NCBI GenBank assembly: GCA_037439945.1
Contig: JBBIVA010000023.1
Location: 1 to 33,291 of the forward strand
Length of the DNA: 33,291 nucleotides
Source: CALEUX01 sp037439945
Lineage (GTDB): Bacteria; Bacteroidota; Bacteroidia; Bacteroidales; Marinilabiliaceae
Direction of reading: 5' to 3'
The position numbers were made by a program, and so were the translations under genes. Numbering within the stretch: the first letter of the stretch is position 1; each line of letters opens with the position of its first letter. Positions 14,735 to 23,561 of this stretch are shown in pieces. The notes beneath the pieces were generated by a model that saw only the letters and a list, made by a program, of their open reading frames with translations, was not told the origin of the DNA and made no database searches.

Positions 14735-15901
14735 CTATTTTTTCTTCATTCTATCAACTATATTATTATATTTATCCATCATTTCCAAACGATAATACAA
14801 ACTTTTTAAAGTTTCCAGAACATGCTCCTGGTCAGGTTTGGCAGCATCAGCACGTTCTACAAAAGGTAAAGCCAATTTAAATTGCTCCAATGATGCTTTC
14901 ATAGCGGCTTCATATTTTTTAAAATCCGATAAATCCTGGGCTATACGGGTTTGTTCAGCGCCACGATTATAATATATCACCCCTAAACTAATTAAAGGCT
15001 CGTAATAATCAGGTTTTAGCTCAATTGCTTTTTTATACTCAATTTCTGCTTTTTCAAGTTCATTGCCATTTTCAAGCAAAAAACCTTTAACAAAATAGTA
15101 GCTGAAATTTGATTGGTCTTTAGCTATAGCCGTGTTTAAATACTCCATAGCTTCTTTATTTTGCTTTGTTGACAGGTAATAATTAATCAATTGTAGCATT
15201 ATTCTTTCATCCTGGGGAAACAGTTCAATCCCATGTTTAAGATTCTTGTCAATTTTTGATGAATCACCTGAAGAAGTATAAACTTCATGTAGTAACAATA
15301 TAGCATCGCCTTCACCATATTTTACTTCAATACTTTTCTTAAAATATTCTTCAGCTTTTTGCCAGTTACTACTCCGTAATGCCGACAGGGCAGTGTAATA
15401 AATAAAAACCGAATCAACAATTTCAGGTTTCCCAGGTGTTTGGAAAATTGCATTCTGGTTTAATTTTGCAACATTTTCGAATGCTTTCATTGAAAAAGCA
15501 AAGTTTTCACCATTAAAGGCTTCGATTCCTGCATTTTGAAGAACGGGCAAAAACATTGTTATGTTCATTTTAATTTCATTGGCGAATTTACCCTTTCCCT
15601 TTCCCTTGGCATCGCCGGTTTTGTCCAACTCAATTGCCTGTTGATAGTAACCTGCAGCTTTCAAAACCTCTTCATTATTTTTATTTTGCTTAAACTCTTC
15701 GGTAGCCAACCGTGCGGCTACGATGTAAGTTTTGGGCCAAACTTTACTTGAAGGATCTACTAAAGCTTCATTAATTCTAACTTTAGCAGCTTTTAAATCT
15801 CCATTGTCTATGAAAGCATTTGCAGCAGTAACTTTACCCTTTTGAGCAAATGCAGATGTTACTGCAAAAACTGCAATTAAAAAAAATAATAATCTCTTCA
15901 T
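14735..15901 (-). CDS. Exported TPR-repeat protein
   Basis: The 388-aa protein starts at the ATG ending at 15901, giving a signal peptide (MKRLLFFLIAVFAVTSAFAQ) cleaved before KGKV. A start 39 bases further upstream would add residues before the signal and overlap the predicted -7 box, so I reject it. The rest is helical tetratricopeptide repeats, clearest at about 230-320 (for example LEKAEIEYKKAIELKPDYYEPL). TPR proteins scaffold protein assembly in the periplasm or at the outer membrane; the partner is unknown. It lies downstream of gyrA on the same strand but has its own promoter. Confidence 0.85.
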   Translation of the reverse strand: MKRLLFFLIAVFAVTSAFAQKGKVTAANAFIDNGDLKAAKVRINEALVDPSSKVWPKTYIVAARLATEEFKQNKNNEEVLKAAGYYQQAIELDKTGDAKGKGKGKFANEIKMNITMFLPVLQNAGIEAFNGENFAFSMKAFENVAKLNQNAIFQTPGKPEIVDSVFIYYTALSALRSSNWQKAEEYFKKSIEVKYGEGDAILLLHEVYTSSGDSSKIDKNLKHGIELFPQDERIMLQLINYYLSTKQNKEAMEYLNTAIAKDQSNFSYYFVKGFLLENGNELEKAEIEYKKAIELKPDYYEPLISLGVIYYNRGAEQTRIAQDLSDFKKYEAAMKASLEQFKLALPFVERADAAKPDQEHVLETLKSLYYRLEMMDKYNNIVDRMKKK

Positions 15902-15937
15902 TGTTCTAGATTTTAAATATTTGTTTGTTGCATTTAC

Positions 15938-15945
15938 CAAATTTA
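15938..15945 (-). promoter_or_regulatory. -7 box for the TPR gene
   Basis: On the minus strand this reads TAAATTTG, an exact TAnnTTTG, about 37 bases before the start codon. No TTG is found at the best distance upstream. Confidence 0.45.
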
Positions 15946-15989
15946 CAATAATTGATAACCGTTATAATACAATTAAAATGAAATAACTA

Positions 15990-18521
15990 TTAAATTTCGT
16001 TCTGATTATCGCTTAATTCTTCAGGAACGTTCCCTGTTTCATCTTCATCAATAACAATATCTTCATCTTCAAGTGTATAAGCTAAAACTTTTGCCACTGA
16101 TGCAATTTCGTCCTGCTTTTTATCAAGGTTAATAAATCTTACACCCTGGGTGGTTCTACCAGTGGTCCTTACATCAGCTACTGCCAAACGAATGGTAATT
16201 CCTGATTTATTAATAATCATTAAATCATTGTCGTTGGTTACATTTTTAATGGTTATTAAATCCCCTGTTTTATCAGTAATTTTCATTGTTTTAACACCTT
16301 TACCACCTCTGTTTGTAACCCTGTAATCTTCAATTAGGGAACGTTTACCAAATCCTTTTTGCGAAACTACCAGGATATCTTCTTCCATATTTTTAACACA
16401 AACCATGCCAACCACTTCATCTTTTCCGGTTGAGAGTGTTATGCCCTTGACTCCCTGGCCGGTACGCCCAACACAACGAACGGTTGATTCGTTAAATCGT
16501 ATTGCCCTGCCAGTGCTTGTGGCCATAAAAATTTCTGTTTTACCATTAGTAAGCCGAGCTTGGATTAATTCATCGTCTTCCCTTATTGTTATTGCATTAA
16601 CTCCATTTTGCCTTGGGCGGCTATAATCAGCCAAAAGAGATTTTTTTACAATTCCTTTCCTGGTACCCATTACAATATAATGAGAGTTTATAAAATCAAT
16701 ATCAGTGGTTAATTGCTTTACCCTTATAAAAGCCTTTACAGTATCATCGGCCTCAATATTCAATAAATTCTGTATTGCCCGGCCTTTGCTGTTTTTATTT
16801 CCTTCAGGAATTTCATATACCTTTAACCAGAAACATCGGCCCTTTTTGGTAAAGAAAAGCATCGTATGATGCATAGAGGCGGGATATATATGTTCAATAA
16901 AATCTTCATCCCTGGTGGAAGATCCTTTGGAACCTACCCCCCCTCTGTTCTGGGTTTTAAATTCTGCTAAAGGGGTACGTTTAATATAACCAAGATTTGA
17001 AATGGTAATTATCATCTCTTCATCGGCATAAAAATCTTCAGGATTGAACTCTTCTGAAGCATAAACAATCTCTGTACGCCGTTCATCCTTATATTTTCCT
17101 TTTATTTCGAGTAACTCCTTTTTAATAATTTCCATCCTCAGGTGCAGGTTGGCTAAAACATCTTTTAATCTGGCTATTTCTATGAGCAGTTCATTATACT
17201 CATCTCTTAATTTACCCTGCTCTAGTCCAGTCAGTTGCCTTAAACGCATCTCTACAATTGCACGAGCCTGAATTTCAGTCAACTCAAAACGTTGCATCAA
17301 ATTTTCACGGGCTTCATCAGGCGTTTGGGCTGCCCTTATAATTCTGATAACTTCATCAATATTATCACTTGCAATTATTAACCCTTCTAAAATATGTGCC
17401 CTTTTCTCAGCCTGTGCAAGTTCGAAATGTGTTCTGCGGGTTACAACATCATGCCTGTGCTCTACAAAACAAGCAATTAATTCTTTTAAATTGAGAAGCT
17501 TGGGTCTCCCTTTAACCAAAGCAATATTATTAACCCCAAAGGAAGATTGAAGAGCTGTATTTTTAAACAGATGGTTTAAAACCACGTTTGCTATTGTATC
17601 TCTTTTTAGGTCAATAACAATACGCATCCCATCCCTATCCGATTCATCGTTAATATTTGATATTCCTTCAATTTTCTTATCATTAACTAAATCGGCAATT
17701 TTTATTATAAGTTCTGCCTTATTAACAAGGTAAGGGATTTCTGTTACAATTATTTTTTCACGACCCTGTGCATCTGTTTCAATTTCGGTTTTTGCCCTAA
17801 CCACTACCCTGCCCCGTCCGGTTTGAAAAGCTTCTTTAACTCCTTGATAACCATATATTATTCCACCAGTTGGGAAATCAGGGGCCTTTATTAAAGGTAT
17901 TAAACCATCAATATCAATTTCCTGGTTATCAATATATGCCACTATTGCATCAATTGAATCGGCAAGGTTATGTGGTGGCATATTTGTAGCCATACCAACT
18001 GCAATCCCTGATGAGCCATTAGCAATTAAGAGCGGCACCCTGGTTGGTAACACAGTTGGTTCCTTAAGTGAATCATCAAAATTCAACTGAAAATCAACTG
18101 TATCCTTTTCGATATCAATTAATGTTTCTTCGGCAAGACGATTCAACCGTGCTTCGGTATACCTCATTGCCGCCGGACTATCACCATCTACTGAACCAAA
18201 ATTACCCTGTCCGTCGACCAAAGGATAACGCATAGACCAGTTTTGGGCCATACGCACCATTGCAAAATATACAGATGAATCACCATGAGGATGGTATTTC
18301 CCTAATACTTCCCCCACAATACGGGCTGATTTTTTATACGGCTTACCTGCATTTAACCCTAAATCGTTCATTCCGTACAATACCCTTCGGTGAACAGGCT
18401 TCAACCCGTCCCTAACATCTGGAAGAGCGCGAGATACAATAACCGACATTGAATAATCAATGTAGGCCGACTTCATCTCATCTTCAATATTTATCTTTAT
18501 AATCTTTTCTCCTTCAATCAT
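15990..18521 (-). CDS. gyrA: DNA gyrase subunit A
   Basis: GyrA breaks and rejoins DNA and, with GyrB, introduces negative supercoils. At 843 aa it has the N-terminal breakage-reunion domain with the catalytic tyrosine in AAMRYTEARL (Y121) and the C-terminal beta-pinwheel. The GyrA box appears as TNRGGKGVKTM. The quinolone region reads HPHGDSSVYFAMVRMAQ: S82 corresponds to E. coli S83 and is unchanged, while F86 sits at the E. coli D87 position, which I believe is a lineage trait rather than acquired resistance. It ends in an acidic tail. It is divergent from clpC, and a terminator-like hairpin lies 34-57 bases upstream of its start codon. gyrB is not in the window. Confidence 0.98.
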   Translation of the reverse strand: MIEGEKIIKINIEDEMKSAYIDYSMSVIVSRALPDVRDGLKPVHRRVLYGMNDLGLNAGKPYKKSARIVGEVLGKYHPHGDSSVYFAMVRMAQNWSMRYPLVDGQGNFGSVDGDSPAAMRYTEARLNRLAEETLIDIEKDTVDFQLNFDDSLKEPTVLPTRVPLLIANGSSGIAVGMATNMPPHNLADSIDAIVAYIDNQEIDIDGLIPLIKAPDFPTGGIIYGYQGVKEAFQTGRGRVVVRAKTEIETDAQGREKIIVTEIPYLVNKAELIIKIADLVNDKKIEGISNINDESDRDGMRIVIDLKRDTIANVVLNHLFKNTALQSSFGVNNIALVKGRPKLLNLKELIACFVEHRHDVVTRRTHFELAQAEKRAHILEGLIIASDNIDEVIRIIRAAQTPDEARENLMQRFELTEIQARAIVEMRLRQLTGLEQGKLRDEYNELLIEIARLKDVLANLHLRMEIIKKELLEIKGKYKDERRTEIVYASEEFNPEDFYADEEMIITISNLGYIKRTPLAEFKTQNRGGVGSKGSSTRDEDFIEHIYPASMHHTMLFFTKKGRCFWLKVYEIPEGNKNSKGRAIQNLLNIEADDTVKAFIRVKQLTTDIDFINSHYIVMGTRKGIVKKSLLADYSRPRQNGVNAITIREDDELIQARLTNGKTEIFMATSTGRAIRFNESTVRCVGRTGQGVKGITLSTGKDEVVGMVCVKNMEEDILVVSQKGFGKRSLIEDYRVTNRGGKGVKTMKITDKTGDLITIKNVTNDNDLMIINKSGITIRLAVADVRTTGRTTQGVRFINLDKKQDEIASVAKVLAYTLEDEDIVIDEDETGNVPEELSDNQNEI

Positions 18522-18554
18522 TTGAAGTATCTTTATTTATATCTGAAACATAAA

Positions 18555-18578
18555 AAAAGGCCATCAAAAAAGCCTTTT
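18555..18578. terminator. Bidirectional hairpin upstream of gyrA
   Basis: AAAAGGC (18555-18561) pairs with GCCTTTT (18572-18578). Read on the minus strand it ends in seven T residues, so it looks like an intrinsic terminator placed in the possible gyrA leader. A candidate -7 box (minus strand TATTTTTA at 18597-18590, one mismatch) lies just upstream of it. Confidence 0.45.
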
Positions 18579-18679
18579 CTTTTACCGCTTAAAAATAGTC
18601 ATTTCTTGTGTAACAATAAAATCTGGAACCTTTGATTTTATTAACAGGTTTAAATATGTGAGAATTATTTTATTTGTAT

Positions 18680-18687
18680 TATTTTTG
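18680..18687 (+). promoter_or_regulatory. -7 box for clpC
   Basis: TATTTTTG matches TAnnTTTG exactly. The -33 region at 18657 reads TGTG, a weak match. The leader would be about 53 bases. Confidence 0.45.
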
Positions 18688-18746
18688 GTCTTTAAATGTT
18701 CAAAAAACATATCATTTTAACATATTCAACACTGTAGAAAATTAAT

Positions 18747-21278
18747 ATGGACCTTAATTTTTCTTCCCGTGTAAGGGATGTTTTAAATTTCAGCCGAGAG
18801 GAAGCCGTAAGGTTGGGAAATCAGTTTATTGCTCCGGAACACTTAATGTTAGGACTTTTGCGCCAAACAGAAGGGAAAGCATATAAATTACTGAAACGAT
18901 TAAAATTTGATTCAATTTTAGTACGTGAAAGTATCGAAGAAAAGTTAAATACCAATAATCCATTAATTAATGTTGATCATTTTCCGTTATTGAAATCAAC
19001 CGAACAAGTTTTAAAAATTGTCCATCTTGAAGCACGAGCTTTAAAAAGCGAAAAAGTTACAACAGTTCATTTGCTATTAGCCTTATTACGTGATGCTAAC
19101 AGCCCAATTTCAAAGATTATGGAAGATTTTAATATAAGACACGAACAAATTAAGCAAATTTTAACACGCCAGGCCCCTGTATCAAAATCAGAAATGCCTG
19201 ATGATGATGACCAGGATAGTCCATTTGGAGCATCGGGACAGGATAACCCAAAGCAATCAGGTTCCAAAACAACGAGCGAAACCCCGGTTTTAGACAATTT
19301 TGGAATAGATATAACCAAGGCCGCCGAAGAAGGTCGTCTCGATCCAATAGTTGGAAGGGAGCGTGAAATTGAAAGATTGGCCCAAATTTTAAGCCGGCGC
19401 AAAAAAAACAATCCTATTTTAATTGGAGAACCAGGAGTTGGAAAATCGGCTATAGCCGAAGGACTGGCTTTGCGGATTATGGAGAAAAAAGTTTCAAGGG
19501 TTTTATTTGACAAACGGGTTGTAACTCTTGATCTGGCATCGATTGTTGCCGGGACAAAATACAGGGGGCAATTTGAGGAACGAATGAAAGCAATTTTGAA
19601 CGAACTATCAAAAAACCCCAATATTATTTTATTTATTGATGAAATACATACAATTGTTGGTGCTGGTGGGGCAACGGGTTCATTAGATGCTGCAAATATG
19701 TTAAAACCTGCACTTGCCCGGGGCGAAATACAATGCATTGGGGCCACAACATTGGATGAATACAGGCAACATATTGAAAAAGATGGTGCTTTGGAACGCC
19801 GGTTCCAGAAAGTAATGGTTGAACCTACATCGGTTGATGAAACAATTGAAATTCTTAACAATATTAAAAGCAAATATGAAGATCACCATAATGTAACTTT
19901 CACACCGGAGGCTATTGATGCCTGTGTAAAACTCACCGAAAGGTACATTAGCGATCGTCATTTGCCCGATAAGGCAATTGATGCCCTTGATGAGTCGGGT
20001 TCGAGGGTTCATATTTCAAATATTGTTGTTCCAGAAACAATTCTGGAGCTTGAAAGAAAAATAGATGAAATAAAGGAAAACAAGATAAAAGCCGTTAAAG
20101 CTCAAAACTTTGAACTCGCGGCAAGTTTCAGGGACAGGGAAAAAACCTTGCAAGACCAGTTGGAAGCATCCAAAAATCAATGGGAAGATGAGTTGCAAAA
20201 AAACCGTGAAACAGTTGATGCAGAAAAGGTTGCCGAAGTAGTTGCCATGATGACGGGCATACCGGTACAAAGGGTAGCCCAGGCTGAAGGGTTTCGTTTA
20301 CTAAAAATGGGTGAACAACTTAAAGGAAAAATTATTGGACAGGAAGAAGCAATACAGAAAATAGTTAAGGCCATTCAAAGAAACCGTGCAGGATTAAAGG
20401 ACCCTAACAGGCCAATAGGTTCATTTATTTTTCTTGGGCCTACAGGAGTCGGAAAAACACATCTGGCAAAAATTCTGGCCCAATATCTTTTTGATACCAC
20501 TGATGCTCTAATTAGAATTGACATGAGCGAGTATATGGAAAAATTCAGTGTATCTAGGTTGGTTGGAGCACCTCCCGGTTATATTGGGTATGAAGAGGGT
20601 GGCCAGCTTACGGAAAAGGTTAGGCGCAGGCCCTACTCGGTTGTTCTTTTAGATGAAATTGAAAAAGCCCACCCGGATGTATTTAATTTAATGCTTCAGG
20701 TTATGGATGAAGGAAGGTTAACTGACAGCTTGGGCCGAAGAGTAGATTTTAAGAATACCATAATTATTATGACGTCCAATATTGGTAGCAGGGAACTTAA
20801 AGATTTTGGGCGGGGCGTTGGTTTTGTACCTCAAAGTTCGAAGAGTGATAATGAGTTTGCCAGAGGGGTGATTGAAAAATCATTAAAAAAAGCATTTGCT
20901 CCAGAGTTTTTAAACCGTATTGATGATGTTATAATATTTAATAATCTTGAAAAATCAGATATTCATAAAATTATTGAAATTGAGCTGGTTGGTTTATTTT
21001 CAAGAGTTGAAAGTTTAGGGTATAAACTAAACCTTTCAGATGAAGTAAAAGATTTTATAGTATCAAAAGGTTATGATGTTCAATATGGTGCCAGACCATT
21101 AAAACGAGCCATTCAAAAATACCTTGAGGATGAAATGGCAGAAGTAATTATTCAGGCATCAGTTTCGGAAGGCGATGTTATTGAAGTGGGATTTGACAAG
21201 GAAAATGAAAAAATTATTACTAATATTGTTTCTATTAAAGAAAATCAAACAAAAAAAAACTTAAAACAAAATAATTGA
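18747..21278 (+). CDS. clpC: ClpC-type AAA+ unfoldase of the Clp protease
   Basis: The 843-aa HSP100 protein unfolds substrates and feeds them to ClpP. Its N-terminal Clp-N repeats (about 1-150) include NFSREEAVRLGNQFIAPEHL. The first AAA+ module has Walker A GEPGVGKS (about 226-233) and Walker B LFIDEIH. A middle UVR-type coiled segment follows (KAQNFELAASFRDREK). The second AAA+ module has GPTGVGKT (about 564-571) and VVLLDEIEKAHPD. The UVR segment and length favour ClpC over ClpB or ClpA. It is monocistronic, divergent from gyrA, and ends at a strong bidirectional terminator shared with the TPR gene. clpP is not in the window. Confidence 0.96.
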   Translation: MDLNFSSRVRDVLNFSREEAVRLGNQFIAPEHLMLGLLRQTEGKAYKLLKRLKFDSILVRESIEEKLNTNNPLINVDHFPLLKSTEQVLKIVHLEARALKSEKVTTVHLLLALLRDANSPISKIMEDFNIRHEQIKQILTRQAPVSKSEMPDDDDQDSPFGASGQDNPKQSGSKTTSETPVLDNFGIDITKAAEEGRLDPIVGREREIERLAQILSRRKKNNPILIGEPGVGKSAIAEGLALRIMEKKVSRVLFDKRVVTLDLASIVAGTKYRGQFEERMKAILNELSKNPNIILFIDEIHTIVGAGGATGSLDAANMLKPALARGEIQCIGATTLDEYRQHIEKDGALERRFQKVMVEPTSVDETIEILNNIKSKYEDHHNVTFTPEAIDACVKLTERYISDRHLPDKAIDALDESGSRVHISNIVVPETILELERKIDEIKENKIKAVKAQNFELAASFRDREKTLQDQLEASKNQWEDELQKNRETVDAEKVAEVVAMMTGIPVQRVAQAEGFRLLKMGEQLKGKIIGQEEAIQKIVKAIQRNRAGLKDPNRPIGSFIFLGPTGVGKTHLAKILAQYLFDTTDALIRIDMSEYMEKFSVSRLVGAPPGYIGYEEGGQLTEKVRRRPYSVVLLDEIEKAHPDVFNLMLQVMDEGRLTDSLGRRVDFKNTIIIMTSNIGSRELKDFGRGVGFVPQSSKSDNEFARGVIEKSLKKAFAPEFLNRIDDVIIFNNLEKSDIHKIIEIELVGLFSRVESLGYKLNLSDEVKDFIVSKGYDVQYGARPLKRAIQKYLEDEMAEVIIQASVSEGDVIEVGFDKENEKIITNIVSIKENQTKKNLKQNN

Positions 21279-21377
21279 CCAAAAAAGACCATATTATTAA
21301 ACGATTAGGTATAAAAAGGTTTGGGTGTTATAAATATTACAAATTATTATAAATAAATTGATTTATCTAAATTAATA

Positions 21378-21413
21378 AAAAAAATCCCGGGTCGAAAAAC
21401 CTGGGATTTTTTT
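21378..21413. terminator. Bidirectional terminator between clpC and a TPR gene
   Basis: The 15-bp stem (21378-21392 with 21399-21413, one G-T pair) contains AAAATCCCGGGT and ACCTGGGATTTT around a 6-base loop, with A and T runs on either side. It serves both convergent genes. Confidence 0.85.
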
Positions 21414-21429
21414 ATCAAAGTTTAATAAA

Positions 21430-22080
21430 TTATTTTCCGGCTAGCTTTTCATTAATGGCCTTTAAGGTTGAAACAGCATTCTCGTTACCCGGATCAACCC
21501 CGATAGCTTTTTCGAACCATGGTTTTGCTTCTGCAAAAAATTCGTTAGCCTTGGCTGTAATTTCAGCATATTGCGACGGATCAGCATTTCCTGCTGATGC
21601 CAACACCTGTGAAGCACGATTGTATGGTTCAGAACCTTGAATTAAATAAAAGGTCACAAGCATTTTTTTCATGTGTCCAACAACATTGCTGGTTTTGAAT
21701 TCATCTACAGATTTAATAAGTAACTCTTCCATTTCCTTATCTCTACCAAGGTCTTTAAGGGCAGATGCGCGGTAGTATGCCGAAAGATCTGATCTGTAAT
21801 TTAAATCCTGGGATAAAGTATATAATTTGAGAGCTTTTTCATTTAAATCTTGTCTTCTGGCACAGGTAGCCGCATTATAAACCATTGGGGCATCCATTTC
21901 CTCTTCCTTTGGCCAAACAGCAATGGCCGATTCAAACAATTCAAGAGCCTTTTTAAAATTATTGCTTTTTAAAGCTTCATTCCCCTCATTTTTAAAATCA
22001 ACATGACTCTTTTCTTGTTGGGCAAAATTGTTACTAATAATTGTTAACATCAATAAGCCCGTGATGGCAATTAATTTCAT
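21430..22080 (-). CDS. Exported TPR-repeat protein, 216 aa
   Basis: The protein has a signal peptide (MKLIAITGLLMLTIISNNFAQ) followed by tetratricopeptide repeats. The clearest are at about 28-60 (NEGNEALKSNNFKKALELFE) and 187-213 (AKPWFEKAIGVDPGNENA). It is a likely periplasmic scaffold of unknown partner. It resembles the TPR protein at 14735-15901 in plan but not in detailed sequence. It lies 115 bases downstream of thrC on the same strand, separated by a hairpin and a possible promoter of its own. Confidence 0.83.
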   Translation of the reverse strand: MKLIAITGLLMLTIISNNFAQQEKSHVDFKNEGNEALKSNNFKKALELFESAIAVWPKEEEMDAPMVYNAATCARRQDLNEKALKLYTLSQDLNYRSDLSAYYRASALKDLGRDKEMEELLIKSVDEFKTSNVVGHMKKMLVTFYLIQGSEPYNRASQVLASAGNADPSQYAEITAKANEFFAEAKPWFEKAIGVDPGNENAVSTLKAINEKLAGK

Positions 22081-22130
22081 ACTATAAATTTTTAAATATC
22101 AATTAATATTTGAATTCAACAGTCAGACTG

Positions 22131-22170
22131 TAAAATTAACAATTTTTCAGAAATTTCAATCTGAAAAATT
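22131..22170 (-). promoter_or_regulatory. Hairpin after thrC overlapping a possible promoter for the TPR gene
   Basis: An 11-bp perfect stem (22141-22151 with 22160-22170, AATTTTTCAGA/TCTGAAAAATT) lies 25 bases past the thrC stop. On the minus strand its loop holds TTG (22159-22157), followed after 18 bases by TAATTTTA (22138-22131), a one-mismatch -7 box. Confidence 0.4.
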
Positions 22171-22195
22171 ATAACTAACCAATAATAATCAATGA

Positions 22196-23500
22196 TCATG
22201 CCATTTTTTCAAGCAGGGACTTAAAATCATGATAAGTTGCTTCAATCACGTTTTCAGTTTTGTTATTGGTGGGATTAAAATCTATTGTGTAACCGGCACC
22301 TTTGAGTCCCCCAGGTATTAATTCTTCCATTATTTCATTAAATTTAAATGGATGTGCTGTTGAAACAAATATACCTGACTCATTTTTAAGACAATGTGAT
22401 TTTAATGCATAAAAAGCTGATGCTGTATGCGGATCAAGCACATATTTATATCGCTTAAAAACATCACCAATTGTTGCTTTTATTTCATTATCAGTAACTG
22501 AATATGAACTTAGATTCTGCTTTAAAGTTTCAACGCTTTTATCGTAAATGCTAAATAACCGGCCAAAATTGCTCGGGTCACCAACATCCATGGCATTTGC
22601 AATAGTTGGAATGGTTTTAAGGGGTTCATAATCACCTGTAACCAAAAAACGGGGAATAATATCATTGGCATTGGTGGCAGCAATAAATCTTTTAACCGGC
22701 AACCCCATTTTATTAGCCAATATTGCAGCAGTTATGTTGCCAAAATTTCCACTTGGAATTGACATTACCGGACTGTCAAAAATGCCATTTTTCCTTAAAT
22801 GCGCAACCGCCTGAAAGTAATATACCATTTGAGGTAACAATCGTCCAATATTAATTGAGTTGGCCGATGTCATAAATATTTTTTTTCGAAGTTCAATATC
22901 GTTAAAGGCCGATTTTACCAATCGTTGACAATCATCGAAACTTCCCTCAACCGGTATTGCATAAACATTACCACCAAGGCTTATCATCTGGTATTCCTGA
23001 TAAGGACTAACTTTTTTAAATGGGTAAAGTATTACAACATCAATTCCGGGTACATTATGAAACCCGTTGGCAACTGCCCCTCCGGTATCACCTGAAGTTG
23101 CTGTTAACACCATTAGTTTATGGTTGCTACCTTTATTAAAATATCCCAGTAGCCTGGAAAGAAATCTTGCCCCTACATCTTTAAATGCCTGTGTTGGCCC
23201 ATGGTACAGCTCAAGAACCCATAAACCATTTTCAATTTTACGTAAAGGGATATCGAACGAAAAAGTTTCTGAAACAATTTCTTTCAGCACCTGATCAGGT
23301 ATATCATCACTAACATAAGGTTTTAAAACTTCAAAACCAATTTGATTAATATTTAATAAATGAAAATTATCAACAAAAGATTTGGGCATTAAAGGAATTG
23401 ATTCGGGCATAAAAAGCGACCCGTCAGGAGCTAATCCCTTGAAAACAGCATCTTTTAACGAAAATTGTTCATTTGAAGAACCTAAAGTTGTAAATTTCAC
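22196..23500 (-). CDS. thrC: Threonine synthase
   Basis: ThrC converts O-phosphohomoserine to threonine with pyridoxal phosphate. The cofactor lysine is K107 in HGPTQAFKDVG. The 434-aa length and LTATSGDTGGAVANGF (phosphate-binding loop) and PSGNFGNITA segments match the enzyme. The start codon is GTG at 23500, because the family N-terminus MKFTTLGS begins there. It is 61 bases downstream of the candidate homoserine kinase on the same strand and probably in one operon with it. No homoserine dehydrogenase gene is in the window. Confidence 0.96.
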   Translation of the reverse strand: MKFTTLGSSNEQFSLKDAVFKGLAPDGSLFMPESIPLMPKSFVDNFHLLNINQIGFEVLKPYVSDDIPDQVLKEIVSETFSFDIPLRKIENGLWVLELYHGPTQAFKDVGARFLSRLLGYFNKGSNHKLMVLTATSGDTGGAVANGFHNVPGIDVVILYPFKKVSPYQEYQMISLGGNVYAIPVEGSFDDCQRLVKSAFNDIELRKKIFMTSANSINIGRLLPQMVYYFQAVAHLRKNGIFDSPVMSIPSGNFGNITAAILANKMGLPVKRFIAATNANDIIPRFLVTGDYEPLKTIPTIANAMDVGDPSNFGRLFSIYDKSVETLKQNLSSYSVTDNEIKATIGDVFKRYKYVLDPHTASAFYALKSHCLKNESGIFVSTAHPFKFNEIMEELIPGGLKGAGYTIDFNPTNNKTENVIEATYHDFKSLLEKMA

Positions 23501-23521
23501 TGCTATAGATTTAAATTAATG

Positions 23522-23559
23522 AACCAACACTATAATAAAAGCGAGCCACCATGTTGGTT
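23522..23559. other. Inverted repeat between the candidate kinase and thrC
   Basis: AACCAACA (23522-23529) and TGTTGGTT (23552-23559) form an 8-bp stem; on the plus strand a T run follows. On the minus strand, in which both genes are read, no T run follows, so it may be an RNA-processing or stability hairpin. Confidence 0.35.
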
Positions 23560-23561
23560 TT

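Noticed and set aside
15990..18521. Quinolone-resistant gyrA
   Set aside because: The key serine (S82, E. coli S83) is unchanged; phenylalanine at the D87 position is likely a lineage difference.
19067..19873. 268-codon minus-strand frame opposite clpC
   Set aside because: It lies entirely within the clpC AAA+ region and is a product of its codon pattern.
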